Below, one piece after another: positions 48,663-58,108 of a stretch of DNA of 64,000 nucleotides (position 1 is the first letter of the stretch; each line of letters opens with the position of its first letter). The DNA comes from CAZEKB01 sp964512225 (GTDB lineage: Bacteria; Myxococcota_A; UBA796; UBA9615), in contig CAZEKB010000019.1 of assembly GCA_964512225.1 (NCBI GenBank), forward strand, positions 13,477 to 77,476, written 5' to 3'. The notes below the pieces were generated by a model that was not told where the DNA came from, made no database searches, and worked only from the letters and a program-made list of their open reading frames with translations. A program made the translations under genes and the position numbers.

Positions 48663-48953
48663 TCACACCCGTCGCTCGACGCACTCGCTCGGCCACGTAG
48701 TCCGCGACCAAGCCGCGCCGACCTCGTGCAGGTGCCCGTCGACCAGGTACGGCGGCGACGCGCGGAGGTCCAGCATCGTCCGACGCTCGCCCCGCACCCA
48801 GCGCTTCAGGGCCGCCGCCCGGCCTGCGCGGAGGCGCACGATCACGTCGGCGGTGGCGCCGAGGTCGAGGGCCTGTCGGGGGACGACCGCGTCGTACTCG
48901 ACGGCCCCGACGTCCAGCGCTTCCAGGGCCCGCTTCGAGGGGTCCGGGATCAA
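48663..48953 (-). CDS. 96-aa protein coupled to murC, unassigned
   Basis: A TTG start overlaps the murC stop as TTGA, which is the coupling pattern used elsewhere in this window. Codon third positions are over 90% G/C in most of the frame, which supports coding. The sequence (for example ALEALDVGAVEYDAVV, DVIVRLRAGRAAALK, VRGERRTMLDLRASPP) has no recognised family. MurB is expected in this position but none of its motifs, including the FAD-binding ones, are present. The C-terminal segment vaguely recalls the end of the radical-SAM-linked DUF2344 family, which is not enough to name it. It may be a remnant. Confidence 0.5.
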   Translation of the reverse strand: MIPDPSKRALEALDVGAVEYDAVVPRQALDLGATADVIVRLRAGRAAALKRWVRGERRTMLDLRASPPYLVDGHLHEVGAAWSRTTWPSECVERRV

Positions 48954-50347
48954 TCGAACTCGAGCGTGGGGGGCGAGACCGCCGCGAGCTCCCCGAGCAC
49001 GGCGTGGCTCAGGTGGGTCACGTCCCCCGCCCCGAGGGTGATGATCAGGTCGGCCTTGCGGGCCTCGCCCGCGATGGCGGCGATCACGTCGGCGTGGGTC
49101 GGCGTGTACATCACGCCCTTGTGCCCGTGGTGCTTGAGGTCCCGGGCCAGGGACGCGCCGTCGACCCCGTCGATGGGAGCCTCGCCCGCGGCGTAGACGT
49201 CCATCACGAGGACGCGGCTGCAGTCGTTGAACGCGCGCATGAAGTCGTCCCGGAGCTCGTGCACGCGGGAGTACCGGTGCGGCTGCCAGATCGCGAGGAT
49301 GCGACGGCCGTAGGACTCGCGCGCCGCGCCGAGGGTGGCCCGGATCTCCGCGGGGTGGTGCGCGTAGTCGTCCACGACCGTCACCGCGCCCTGCGTGCCC
49401 CGGATCGTGAACCGCCGCTGCACGCCCTCGAACCGCTCCAGCGCCCGCTGGATCAGCGGGAACGGGATGTCGGCCTCCATGGAGGTGGCGATGGCGGCGA
49501 GCGCGTTCAGGACGTTGTGACGCCCGGGGATGTTCATCGTGACGCGCCCGAGGTACTCGGACCGGTGGATCACGTCGAACGCAGACTGCCCGCCGCCGAC
49601 CGCTACCTCCACGGCCTGGAACTCGGCCTGGGCGCTGAACCCGTAGGTGATGTAGCGCTTCGTGACCTCGGGGATCAGCTGCTGGATCGCCGGGTGATCG
49701 AGGCACAGCACGGCCGCGCCGAAGAACGGGACCTTGTTGATGAACCGCAGGAAGGCCGCGTGCAGCGCCTCGATCGAGCCGTAGTGGTCGAGGTGCTCGG
49801 GGTCGATGTTGGTGACGATCGAGAGGGTGGGCGCGAGGTGAAGGAAGGAGCCGTCGGACTCGTCCGCCTCGGCGACCATCCACTCGCCGCGCCCGAGGAC
49901 GGCGTTCGTCCCCACGGAGTTGAGCTTGCCGCCCACCACGACGGTGGGGTCCATGCCGCCCTCTTCGAAGATGGCCGCGAGCAGCGACGTGGTGGTCGTC
50001 TTGCCGTGGGAGCCCGCGACCGCGACGCCGTGCTTCATGCGCATGAGCTCGGCGAGCATCTCCGCCCGGGGGATGACCGGGATCCCGCGGTCGCGCGCGG
50101 CCGTCACCTCGGGGTTGTCGTCCCCCACGGCGGACGAGCGGACGACCACGTGGGCGCCCTCCACGTTCTCGTCGGCGTGGCCGATCAGCACCTCCACGCC
50201 GAGGTCGCGCAGGCGACGCGTGGTCGCGCCCTCCTTGATGTCCGATCCGCTGACGTCGTAGCCCAGGTTGTTGAGCACCTCGGCGATGCCCGACATGCCG
50301 ATGCCGCCGATGCCGACGAAGTGAATGCGACGGGTCCTTAGGAACAC
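48950..50347 (-). CDS. murC: UDP-N-acetylmuramate-L-alanine ligase
   Basis: This 465-aa enzyme adds L-alanine to UDP-MurNAc, the first amino-acid addition to the peptidoglycan precursor. It has the N-terminal HFVGIGGIGMSGIA loop, the P-loop VAGSHGKTTTT, TNIDPEHLDHYG, and the C-terminal DDYAHHPAEI and WQPHRYSR blocks. The GTG start has AGGAGA five bases upstream. It is separated from murG by an opposite-strand FAD oxidoreductase, so it needs its own promoter, probably in the 50-bp gap at 50348-50397. Confidence 0.97.
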   Translation of the reverse strand: MFLRTRRIHFVGIGGIGMSGIAEVLNNLGYDVSGSDIKEGATTRRLRDLGVEVLIGHADENVEGAHVVVRSSAVGDDNPEVTAARDRGIPVIPRAEMLAELMRMKHGVAVAGSHGKTTTTSLLAAIFEEGGMDPTVVVGGKLNSVGTNAVLGRGEWMVAEADESDGSFLHLAPTLSIVTNIDPEHLDHYGSIEALHAAFLRFINKVPFFGAAVLCLDHPAIQQLIPEVTKRYITYGFSAQAEFQAVEVAVGGGQSAFDVIHRSEYLGRVTMNIPGRHNVLNALAAIATSMEADIPFPLIQRALERFEGVQRRFTIRGTQGAVTVVDDYAHHPAEIRATLGAARESYGRRILAIWQPHRYSRVHELRDDFMRAFNDCSRVLVMDVYAAGEAPIDGVDGASLARDLKHHGHKGVMYTPTHADVIAAIAGEARKADLIITLGAGDVTHLSHAVLGELAAVSPPTLEFD

Positions 50348-50397
50348 GGGGTCTCCTGCTCTTGCGGGGGGCGGACCCTACAACAACACTCCCGCCC

Positions 50398-51678
50398 ATG
50401 ACGGACGTCCGCGACGTGGTGGTGATCGGAGCGGGGACCGCGGGCGCGGCGGCGGCTCACCACTGCGCACGCCGCGGGCTGGACACGCTGGTGCTCGAGC
50501 GGGGCGACCTCGACTCCGCGGGCGCGCGCTGGGTCAACGGCGTCGCGCGCGGGGCGTTCGCGGAGGCGGGCATCGAGCCCCCCACGGGCGAGGAGCTGCG
50601 GGGCGAGGGCGAGCCGATGCAGCTCGTCGCGGGGTGGGACGGCCCGATGATGACGGTCGAGCACGACGTCCTCGAGGTCGACATGCGGCTCCTCGCGGCG
50701 CGCCTGCGGGGGCTGGCGACGGGGTCGGGGGCGGAGCTGCGCGGCGGCGTGACCGTGCGCGGGTGGGAGGACCGGGCGGCGGGGCGGCTGGCCACGTCGA
50801 CGGGGGCGATCGCGACGCGCTGGGTGGTGGACGCGTCGGGGCTGCGGTCCGCGGGCTTGATCGACCGACCCGACATCCCCCCGGAGCACCTGTGCGTCGC
50901 CGCGCAGGCGGTCTTCGACTGCGCCGACGCGGCCGCCGCCGAGGCCTGGTTCGCGTCCCGCGGCTCCCGCTTCGGCCCCGCGCTCGTATTCGCGGGCGTG
51001 GCGGGCGGGTTCTCCATCGTGAACGTACGCTGCGACGGCCGCGAGGTGTCTGTGCTGACGGGCTCGATCGCGGGCTCCCCCCACCCGTCGGGGAGCGAGC
51101 TGCTGCGGGACTTCGTGGGCGCCCACGCGTGGATCGGGGCGGAGCGGTTCGGGGGGGCGCGGGCCATCCCGCTGCGGCGGCCGGTGGACGTGCTCGGCGA
51201 CGACCGGACGGCCCTCCTCGGGGACGCCGCGTCCCAGGTGTTCTCCGCTCACGGATCCGGCATCGGCCCGGGGCTGGTCGCGGCCCGGGTGCTCGCCGAC
51301 GCGCTCGCCGACGGCGTCGGCCCCCGCGGCTACGGCGTGCGGTGGATGCGGACCCACGGGGGTCTGTTCGCCGCCTACGACCTGTTCCGTCGGTACTCCG
51401 AGAAGCTGACGCCCGACGACCTCGCGGCCCTGGTGGACGCGGGCCTGATGGACCCGGCTACGAGCCGGGCCGCGCTCGAGCAGCGGCTCCCCCCGGTCTC
51501 TCTGCGGATCGCGGTGGGCAAGGCGCGCGGTGCCCTGCGGGCGCCGCGTCACGCGATCGGCTTCCTCCCCCTGCTCCCGGCCATGCAGCGGGCGCGGCGG
51601 CTGTACGCGCGCTACCCCGAAGACCCGGACGACGTACCCGCCTGGGCCTCGCGGGTCGCGCGCCTCTTCGGCGAGTGA
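50398..51678 (+). CDS. FAD-dependent oxidoreductase, geranylgeranyl-reductase-like
   Basis: The protein has 426 aa. The Rossmann FAD loop is VVVIGAGTAGAAAAHHCARRG followed by the acidic VLERGD, and the second FAD site is LLGDAASQVFSAHGSGIGPGL. The layout matches the geranylgeranyl-reductase/halogenase-like family, with a substrate domain between. The halogenase-specific WxWxIP motif was not seen, so reduction of an isoprenoid or oxygenation of a small molecule is more likely. It is encoded against the direction of the dcw cluster between murC and murG and converges with murG. No function in cell-wall synthesis is known. Confidence 0.82.
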   Translation: MTDVRDVVVIGAGTAGAAAAHHCARRGLDTLVLERGDLDSAGARWVNGVARGAFAEAGIEPPTGEELRGEGEPMQLVAGWDGPMMTVEHDVLEVDMRLLAARLRGLATGSGAELRGGVTVRGWEDRAAGRLATSTGAIATRWVVDASGLRSAGLIDRPDIPPEHLCVAAQAVFDCADAAAAEAWFASRGSRFGPALVFAGVAGGFSIVNVRCDGREVSVLTGSIAGSPHPSGSELLRDFVGAHAWIGAERFGGARAIPLRRPVDVLGDDRTALLGDAASQVFSAHGSGIGPGLVAARVLADALADGVGPRGYGVRWMRTHGGLFAAYDLFRRYSEKLTPDDLAALVDAGLMDPATSRAALEQRLPPVSLRIAVGKARGALRAPRHAIGFLPLLPAMQRARRLYARYPEDPDDVPAWASRVARLFGE

Positions 51679-51693
51679 CGGTCGGCTCGGCTC

Positions 51694-52806
51694 TCAGGCC
51701 CGCCCGATCAGCTTGTACATCTCGTCCACGACCTCCGCGGCGGCCGCGGGCTTGGCCTCGGCGCCCGCGTTCCAGGCCATCTTCTGGATCGCCTTGCGGT
51801 CCGCGTTGAGCCGCGCGAGCACCTCCACGAGCTTGTCGCCCGAGAGGTCCTTCTCCAGGAGCATCTCGCCCGCGTCGGCGTCCACGAGCGTGCGCGCGTT
51901 GACCTCCTGGTGGTTGTCGGTCGCGTACGGGAACGGGATGAGCAGCGAGGCCCGTCGGCTGATCGTGAGCTCGGACACCGTGAGGGCCCCGGCCCGACAG
52001 ATCACGAGGTCGGCGACGCGGTAGGCCTCGGCCATCGCTTCGATGAACGGGACCACCTTCGCCTGCACGCCCGCGGCGTCGTAGGCGGCCTGCACGCGCC
52101 CCACGTCCGCCGCGCCCGTCTGGTGGACGACGTAGATGATCTTCTTGAGCTCGTCCGGCGCCGCCTCGGCCATCGCCATCATGGCTTCGTTGATGGCCCG
52201 GCTCCCCTGGGAGCCGCCGAGCACGAGCAGCTTGAAGCGATTGCCCACGCCCACGGTGCCCGTCGACTCCAGGGTGAGCAGCTGCACCACGCCCTCGCGG
52301 ATCGGGTTGCCGGTGAGCTGGACCTTGGTGGGCGGGAAGTACTTGCGGGCGGGCTCGAAGGCGATGAAGACCTTGTGGACGAACTTGCCGAGGATGCGGT
52401 TCGTGACCCCGGCGACCGAGTTCTGCTCCACGACGCCCGTCTTGCGACCCATCAGCCGGGCCGCGAGCACCACCGGCCCGCTGGCGTAGCCCCCCACCCC
52501 CACGACGAAGCGGGGGCGCTCCTTGAGGATCAGGAGGAACGACTGAAGCATCGCCAGGGGGATGCGCAGGACCGCCTTGAGCTTGGGGATCAGGCCCTTG
52601 CCCTTGATGCCGCTGATGTTCACGAACCGGACGTCGAGATCCTGCTCGGGGCCGACGCGCGCCTCGATGCCGCCCCGGGTCCCCACGTACACGACGCGGT
52701 TGTCTTCGTGTCGCGCCAGCACCGCCTCGCCCACGGCGACGCCCGAGAAGAAGTGGCCTCCCGTGCCACCTCCGGCGATGAGTACCTTGATGCCTTGCCC
52801 GCTCAT
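51694..52806 (-). CDS. murG: UDP-GlcNAc transferase MurG
   Basis: This 370-aa membrane-associated glycosyltransferase converts lipid I to lipid II. The family signature is complete: IAGGGTGGHFF at the N-terminus, VGVGGYASGP, EQNSVAGVTNRIL, LLVLGGSQGSRAIN and the ICRAGALTVSEL loop with the C-terminal FPYATDNHQ. It follows ftsW by 69 bp. It ends 15 bp from the convergent FAD oxidoreductase. Confidence 0.98.
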   Translation of the reverse strand: MSGQGIKVLIAGGGTGGHFFSGVAVGEAVLARHEDNRVVYVGTRGGIEARVGPEQDLDVRFVNISGIKGKGLIPKLKAVLRIPLAMLQSFLLILKERPRFVVGVGGYASGPVVLAARLMGRKTGVVEQNSVAGVTNRILGKFVHKVFIAFEPARKYFPPTKVQLTGNPIREGVVQLLTLESTGTVGVGNRFKLLVLGGSQGSRAINEAMMAMAEAAPDELKKIIYVVHQTGAADVGRVQAAYDAAGVQAKVVPFIEAMAEAYRVADLVICRAGALTVSELTISRRASLLIPFPYATDNHQEVNARTLVDADAGEMLLEKDLSGDKLVEVLARLNADRKAIQKMAWNAGAEAKPAAAAEVVDEMYKLIGRA

Positions 52807-52875
52807 CTCACTCCGCTGCTCGATTGCAGGACGTTACGCGTCGGGAGCGGAGTCGTCACGGTCCTGCACAAACCC

Positions 52876-54060
52876 TCACGTGCCCGTGGGCAGTCCCCCG
52901 GCGCGGACCCGGCGGCGCGACGTCGATCGGAAGGGGTTCTTCGAGCGCTCGTCGAGGATCGTGCTCTGGCGAGCCTGGGCGGTGATGTTCATGAGCACGC
53001 CCAGCATCGCGAGGGTGAGGACCAGGGACGACCCGCCGTAGGAGATCAGGGGGAGGGTCAGGCCCTTGGTGGGCAGCAGGCCCGTCACCACGCCCATGTT
53101 GATGCCCGCCTGCATCCCCACGAGGATCGCGAGCCCCATGCCCAGGAGGCGACCGAACAGGTCGGGCGCGTCGAGGCATACGACCACGCCGCGGTGCACC
53201 ACGACGGCGAAGAGCAGGACCACGCCGAGCACGCCCAGGACCCCGAACTCCTCCGCGAGCACGCTCAGGATGAAGTCGGTGTGCGCCGCGGGCAGGAAGA
53301 ACAGCTTCTGGGACGACTCTCCGAGCCCCGTCCCGAAGAGCCCCCCGCTGCGGAACGCCACCCACGACTGGATCAGCTGGAAGCCGGACGTGGCCTGGTG
53401 CTCCCACGGGTCCATGAAGGCCGTGATGCGCGCCCGGCGGTACTCGGCCCCCATGAGGACGACCCACGCCAGCGGCAGCCCGGCCGCCATCAGCGCCCCC
53501 AGCTGGAGCGTCTTGACCCCGGCGATGAACATCATCACCAGCAGGAGCGCGGCGAGCGTCATCGTGGTGCCGAAGTCGGGCTCGGCGAGGATGAGGCACA
53601 GCACGAACCCCGCGAAGACGAGGTGGGGGAGGATCCCGATGCTGAACGTGCCGATGTGCGACTGCTTCTTCTCCAGCGAGTACGCGAGGTAGAGGATCAG
53701 CGCGAACTTCGCGAGCTCGCTCGGCTGCAGGTGCACGGGCCCGAACTTCAGCCACCGCGTCGCGCCGCCCATCGTCACGCCCACCCCGGGCACGAGGACC
53801 AGCAGCAGCAGGAGCGCCGCCCCGATGAGGATGAGGTAGGTCCACGGGCGCCAGCGCTGGTAGGGGATGACCGCCGTGACGACCATCGCGCCCAGCCCCA
53901 GCGCGACGTAGGCGACGTGCCTGCGGATGTAGAACAGCTCGTCGCCGTGCACGTCCGCCGCGTAGATGGCGCCCGCGCTGTAGACCATCCCGGTGCCGAT
54001 GGCGACCAGCAGAACGACGGCCCCGAGGAGGCCCATGTCGACGTCGCGGAGACTGCGCAT
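52876..54060 (-). CDS. ftsW: peptidoglycan polymerase FtsW (SEDS family)
   Basis: This 394-aa SEDS protein has about ten spans. It polymerises glycan strands with its partner FtsI. It shows the family blocks LQPSELAKFALILYLA, ILAEPDFGTTMT and LPLISYGGSS. GGAGG five bases before the ATG fixes the start. It lies 9 bp after mraY, whereas in most clusters murD sits between the two, so the murD slot is empty. Confidence 0.97.
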   Translation of the reverse strand: MRSLRDVDMGLLGAVVLLVAIGTGMVYSAGAIYAADVHGDELFYIRRHVAYVALGLGAMVVTAVIPYQRWRPWTYLILIGAALLLLLVLVPGVGVTMGGATRWLKFGPVHLQPSELAKFALILYLAYSLEKKQSHIGTFSIGILPHLVFAGFVLCLILAEPDFGTTMTLAALLLVMMFIAGVKTLQLGALMAAGLPLAWVVLMGAEYRRARITAFMDPWEHQATSGFQLIQSWVAFRSGGLFGTGLGESSQKLFFLPAAHTDFILSVLAEEFGVLGVLGVVLLFAVVVHRGVVVCLDAPDLFGRLLGMGLAILVGMQAGINMGVVTGLLPTKGLTLPLISYGGSSLVLTLAMLGVLMNITAQARQSTILDERSKNPFRSTSRRRVRAGGLPTGT

Positions 54061-54069
54061 CTCGGCCTC

Positions 54070-55146
54070 CTACCGCAGCTTCAGGGACATGAGGGCGAAC
54101 AGCGCGAGGACGATCGAGATGATCCAGAAGCGCACGATGATCTTCGGCTCCTCCCACCCCTTCTTCTCGAAGTGGTGATGGACCGGGGCCATCAGGAAGA
54201 TCCGCTTGCCCGTGGACTTGAAGGACCCGACTTGGAGGATGACCGAGACCGTCTCGGCCACGAACACGCCCCCGATGATGGCGAGCAGCAGCTCGTTCTT
54301 CGTGAGGACGGCGAGGGTGCCGAGGATGCCGCCCAGGGGCAGCGATCCGGTGTCGCCCATGAAGATGGAGGCCGGGTAGGTGTTGTACCAGAGGAACCCC
54401 ATGCCGGCGCCCGCGATGGTGACGGTGAGGATCGTGAGCTCACCCGCCCCGGCCACGTGGGGAATCGCGAGGTATTCCGCGAACTTGACGTTGCCCGCCA
54501 GGTAGGCGAGCAGGCCGAACGTGAGGGCGGACGTCATGACGGGCCCGATCGCCAGGCCGTCGAGCCCGTCGGTGAGGTTCACGGCGTTGGCGCAGCCCGT
54601 GATCACGAAGGCGCCGAACGCGACGTAACCCCAGCCCAGCTCGATCGCGGTGTCCTTGAGGAAGGGGACGGGCACGTCGGTGGTGAGCCCGAAGTACCGG
54701 ATGCCCGCGTACACCACGAGCCCCCCGATGAGGAACTCCAGGGCGAGCCGGAGCTTGCCCGACAGGCCCTTCGTATTCTTGGCCGCGATCTTCTGCCAGT
54801 CGTCCACGAACCCGATGCCGCAGAAGCCCACCGCGACGGCCAGCGTGAGCCAGATCCGCGGCTCGGTGAGCTTCGCCCACAGGAGCGTCGACAGGACGAT
54901 GGCGGCGAGGATGAGCAGCCCGCCCATCGTCGGCGTCCCCGCCTTGCTGAAGTGCCCTTCGGGGCCGTCGTCGCGGATCTCCTGGCCGTACTTCTTGCGC
55001 TGCAGCCAGCGGATGAACGGGGGGTACAGGAGGATCGACAGCAGGAGCGCCGTGGCCATGGCGACGGCGGCTCGGAAGCTGATGTAGCCCACGACGTTGA
55101 AGATGAACTCCGACTCGCGCAGCGGATACAGCAGGTGATACAGCAT
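54070..55146 (-). CDS. mraY: phospho-MurNAc-pentapeptide transferase
   Basis: This 358-aa integral membrane enzyme forms lipid I from UDP-MurNAc-pentapeptide and undecaprenyl phosphate. Motifs present are KAGTPTMGG, GFCGIGFVDDWQK with the paired Asp, NAVNLTDGLDGLA, and the C-terminal APVHHHFEKKGW. About ten spans are visible. It starts 8 bp after the murF stop. Confidence 0.98.
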   Translation of the reverse strand: MLYHLLYPLRESEFIFNVVGYISFRAAVAMATALLLSILLYPPFIRWLQRKKYGQEIRDDGPEGHFSKAGTPTMGGLLILAAIVLSTLLWAKLTEPRIWLTLAVAVGFCGIGFVDDWQKIAAKNTKGLSGKLRLALEFLIGGLVVYAGIRYFGLTTDVPVPFLKDTAIELGWGYVAFGAFVITGCANAVNLTDGLDGLAIGPVMTSALTFGLLAYLAGNVKFAEYLAIPHVAGAGELTILTVTIAGAGMGFLWYNTYPASIFMGDTGSLPLGGILGTLAVLTKNELLLAIIGGVFVAETVSVILQVGSFKSTGKRIFLMAPVHHHFEKKGWEEPKIIVRFWIISIVLALFALMSLKLR

Positions 55147-55154
55147 GGGGTGCG

Positions 55155-56600
55155 CTACTCCGGGGGCGGGGCGGAGGAGGGGGTGACGAGGGCGTCGAGG
55201 ACGCGCTCCATGCGCATGCCTCGCGAGCCCTTGAGGAGGAGGACGTCGCCGGGGCCGACGAGCCGGGCCAGGATCGTGCCTGCGGCTTCGGAGTCGGTCG
55301 CGTGCTCGGCGGGCAACCCTGCCGTGCGCGCCGCGTCCACGGCGTGCGCCATCAGCGGGCCCGCGCCCACGAGGTAGTCGAGGCCCAGCTTCGCGGCGAG
55401 CCGACCGACGTCCGCGTGCAGCTCGGGGGCCGTGTCGCCGAGCTCGAGCATGTCCCCCACCGCCGCGATGCGTCGCCCCGCCACCGCGGCGACGGTCTGC
55501 AGCGCCGCCGCCATGCTCGCGGGGTTCGCGTTGTAGGCGTCGTCCACCACGAGGACGCCGCCCACGCGGGCGATCTTCATCCGCCGCCCGGGCAGGGTCG
55601 CTGCGGCCAGGCCCTCGGCGATGTCCTCGGACGTCGCCCCGAGCGCGCGGGCCGCGGCGGCGGCGGCGAGCGCGTTGTGCAGCTGGTGCGCGCCGGGCAG
55701 GGCGAGGACGACATCGACGGTGTCGTCGTAGAGCCGGAGCGTCGCGGCGGTGCCCTCGAGCCCCCGGTCCTCGACCCGCAGGGGCCGCACCGGCGCCGTG
55801 GAGTCCACGTGCACGCTGAACGGCACCCGCGAGGCGTGCGGCGGCATCGGGAAGCGCACCGACAGCGGGTTGTCCGCGGGGAAGATCAGCACGTCGTCCG
55901 CCCCCGCCTCTTCGAAGAGCTCGCCCTTCGCGTCGGCGATCTGCTCGACCCCGTCGAAGAACTCGAGGTGGGCGGCGGCGATCTCCGTGATCACCCGCAC
56001 CCCGGGCCGGGCGATGTCGGCGAGCGCGCGGATCTCGCCCGGCTCGGACATCCCCATCTCGAGCACGGCCCAGCGGTGCTCGGGGCGCAGGTGCAGGACG
56101 GTGAGGGGGAGGCCGATCCGGTTGTTGAAGTTGCCCTCGGACTCGAGCCCCGGCGCGAGCCGACGCAGGATCGCCGCGGTCATGGCGCGCGTCGTCGTCT
56201 TGCCGACCGAGCCCGTCACGGCGACGACCTCGGGGCCGTGGCGCAGCAGGTGGCCGCGGGCGAGGTTGCCCAGGGCCACGAGGGTGTCGGGGACGGCGAT
56301 CACGGGGCCCGCGGCGGCGTCGAGCGCGGTCCGGGCCTCGGGGGTGAGCCGGTCGCCCTGGACCAGCGCGCCCGCCCGGTGCTCGTCCAGCACGGCCTGG
56401 GCGAAGCGGTGGCCGTCGAAGTTCTCGCCCACGAGCGCGATGAACACGGCCCCGTCCCCGATCAGGCGGGAGTCGGTGCACACGGTCCACTCGCCCTCGA
56501 GCGGCCCGGCGAGGTGCGTACCCCCGGTGAGGGCGACGATCTCGTCGCCGGTGAACGTCGCGGGGGGGGCGAACCGGGGGTCGATGCCGTCCCCGCTCAT
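55155..56600 (-). CDS. murF: UDP-MurNAc-tripeptide-D-Ala-D-Ala ligase
   Basis: This 481-aa enzyme adds the D-Ala-D-Ala dipeptide to the precursor. Features are the substrate-loop TDSR, the P-loop TGSVGKTTT, NFNNRIGLPLTVL, and VVDDAYNANPAS in the ligase fold. The GDMLELG stretch and the C-terminal LLKGSRGMRMER complete the family. The ATG overlaps the murE stop as ATGA. Confidence 0.97.
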   Translation of the reverse strand: MSGDGIDPRFAPPATFTGDEIVALTGGTHLAGPLEGEWTVCTDSRLIGDGAVFIALVGENFDGHRFAQAVLDEHRAGALVQGDRLTPEARTALDAAAGPVIAVPDTLVALGNLARGHLLRHGPEVVAVTGSVGKTTTRAMTAAILRRLAPGLESEGNFNNRIGLPLTVLHLRPEHRWAVLEMGMSEPGEIRALADIARPGVRVITEIAAAHLEFFDGVEQIADAKGELFEEAGADDVLIFPADNPLSVRFPMPPHASRVPFSVHVDSTAPVRPLRVEDRGLEGTAATLRLYDDTVDVVLALPGAHQLHNALAAAAAARALGATSEDIAEGLAAATLPGRRMKIARVGGVLVVDDAYNANPASMAAALQTVAAVAGRRIAAVGDMLELGDTAPELHADVGRLAAKLGLDYLVGAGPLMAHAVDAARTAGLPAEHATDSEAAGTILARLVGPGDVLLLKGSRGMRMERVLDALVTPSSAPPPE

Positions 56601-58108
56601 CGCGCCTCCGCCAGGGCCGCGGCGGCCTCCAGGCGATCGTCGAACGGATGTCGCGTGCCCGCGATCTCCTGGTACGTCTCGTGCCCCTTGCCCGCGATCA
56701 CGACCACGTCGCCCCGATCCGCGCCCGCGATCGCGCACCGGATCGCGCGCCGTCGGTCCTGCACGACGGCGAACCGCCCGGCCGACTCCACCGGCGCCGC
56801 GGGCAGCCCCGCGACGATCTGATCGATGATCGCGCCCGGGTCCTCGGACCGCGGGTTGTCGGACGTCACCACCACGTGGTCGGCCCCCGCCGCCGCCACC
56901 CGGGCCATGGGCGCGCGCTTCTCCGCGTCGCGGTCGCCACCGCACCCGAACACCACGAAGAGCCGCCGCTCGGTGAAGGGGCGGACCGCCGCGAGCGTGC
57001 GCTGCAGCGCGTCGGGCGTGTGGGCGTAGTCCACGAACACCGCGGGCTCGCCCTCGCCCACGCGCTCGAGGCGCCCGGCGGGGCCGGCGGTCGCCCGCCA
57101 CCCGGCCTCCACGGCGTCGGCCGAGACCCCCGCGGCGAGCGCGCTCGCTCCCGCGAGCAAGCAGTTGTCGAGGTTGTGGGCGCCTACGAGCGTGGTCTTC
57201 AACGGGATCTCCCCTTCGGGCACGGCCACCCGGCCTTCGATGCCGTGGATCGAGAACGCGACCTCGAGGGGGGCCACGTCGGCCTCCCCGCGGGCCACCG
57301 CGCCGACGGACGACGACACCCGCACGGCCTTCGGCCACAGCTCGGCGCGGGCCGCGACGGCCGGGTCGTCGACGTTGAGCACGGCCGCCGCCCCGGGCTT
57401 GCCCCACCGCGCCAGCCACTCCGTGAGGAGCCGCTCCTTCGCGGCGGCGTACTCCGCCATGGAGCCGTGGTAGTCGAGGTGGTCCTGGGTCAGGTTGGAC
57501 CACGCCGCGACGTCCACCGCGAGCCCCGCCGCGCGCCCCTGGTGCAGCGCGTGGCTGCTCAGCTCCAGGGCGACGGCCTCGACCCCGTCGTCGCGCATCG
57601 CGGCGAGGTGGCCGTAGAGCGCGGGGCCTTCGGGCGTGGTGTGGGTGGCGACGACCGATCGGGGGCCGCCCGCGGCGTCCCAGGCGATGCCGGTCGTGCC
57701 CAGGGTCCCGACGGGGACGCCCCCGGCGCGCAGGATCGACGCGAGGATCGCCACGGTGGTGGTCTTGCCGTTCGTCCCGGTGACGGCGAACACGGTCATC
57801 GCGTCGGCGGGCGCGCCGTGCAGCCGCGACGCGGCGAGGGCGAGGGCGCGGCGGGGGTCGTCCACCCGGAGCCAGGCGACGTCCTCGGCGAGGTCGCCGT
57901 CGGGCCAGTCCCGCAGGAGGACGGCCGCCGCCCCCGCGGCGACCGCCTGGGGGATGAACCGGTGGCCGTCGACGGCCGTCCCCGGGATCGCGGCGAACAG
58001 CGTGCGGGGGGCGACGCGGCGAGAGTCGTGCGTCGCGGCCTCGAGGCGGACCTCGGCGGCGCCGCGACGCTCCAGGATCGGCAACGCGGGCAGGACCTCC
58101 GACAGCAT
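56597..58108 (-). CDS. murE: UDP-MurNAc-tripeptide synthetase, meso-diaminopimelate type
   Basis: The protein has 503 aa. The P-loop is VTGTNGKTTT and the substrate-binding HTTPEGP is present, as is VFGCGGDRDAEKR. The signature SDNPRSEDP contains DNPR, typical of ligases that add meso-diaminopimelate rather than L-lysine. The ATG shares one base with the ftsI stop. It implies a Gram-negative-type peptide stem. Confidence 0.97.
   Translation of the reverse strand: MLSEVLPALPILERRGAAEVRLEAATHDSRRVAPRTLFAAIPGTAVDGHRFIPQAVAAGAAAVLLRDWPDGDLAEDVAWLRVDDPRRALALAASRLHGAPADAMTVFAVTGTNGKTTTVAILASILRAGGVPVGTLGTTGIAWDAAGGPRSVVATHTTPEGPALYGHLAAMRDDGVEAVALELSSHALHQGRAAGLAVDVAAWSNLTQDHLDYHGSMAEYAAAKERLLTEWLARWGKPGAAAVLNVDDPAVAARAELWPKAVRVSSSVGAVARGEADVAPLEVAFSIHGIEGRVAVPEGEIPLKTTLVGAHNLDNCLLAGASALAAGVSADAVEAGWRATAGPAGRLERVGEGEPAVFVDYAHTPDALQRTLAAVRPFTERRLFVVFGCGGDRDAEKRAPMARVAAAGADHVVVTSDNPRSEDPGAIIDQIVAGLPAAPVESAGRFAVVQDRRRAIRCAIAGADRGDVVVIAGKGHETYQEIAGTRHPFDDRLEAAAALAEAR

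Noticed and set aside
48663..48953. Truncated MurB
   Set aside because: No MurB FAD-binding or C-terminal motif; the fragment does not align by eye with any part of the family.
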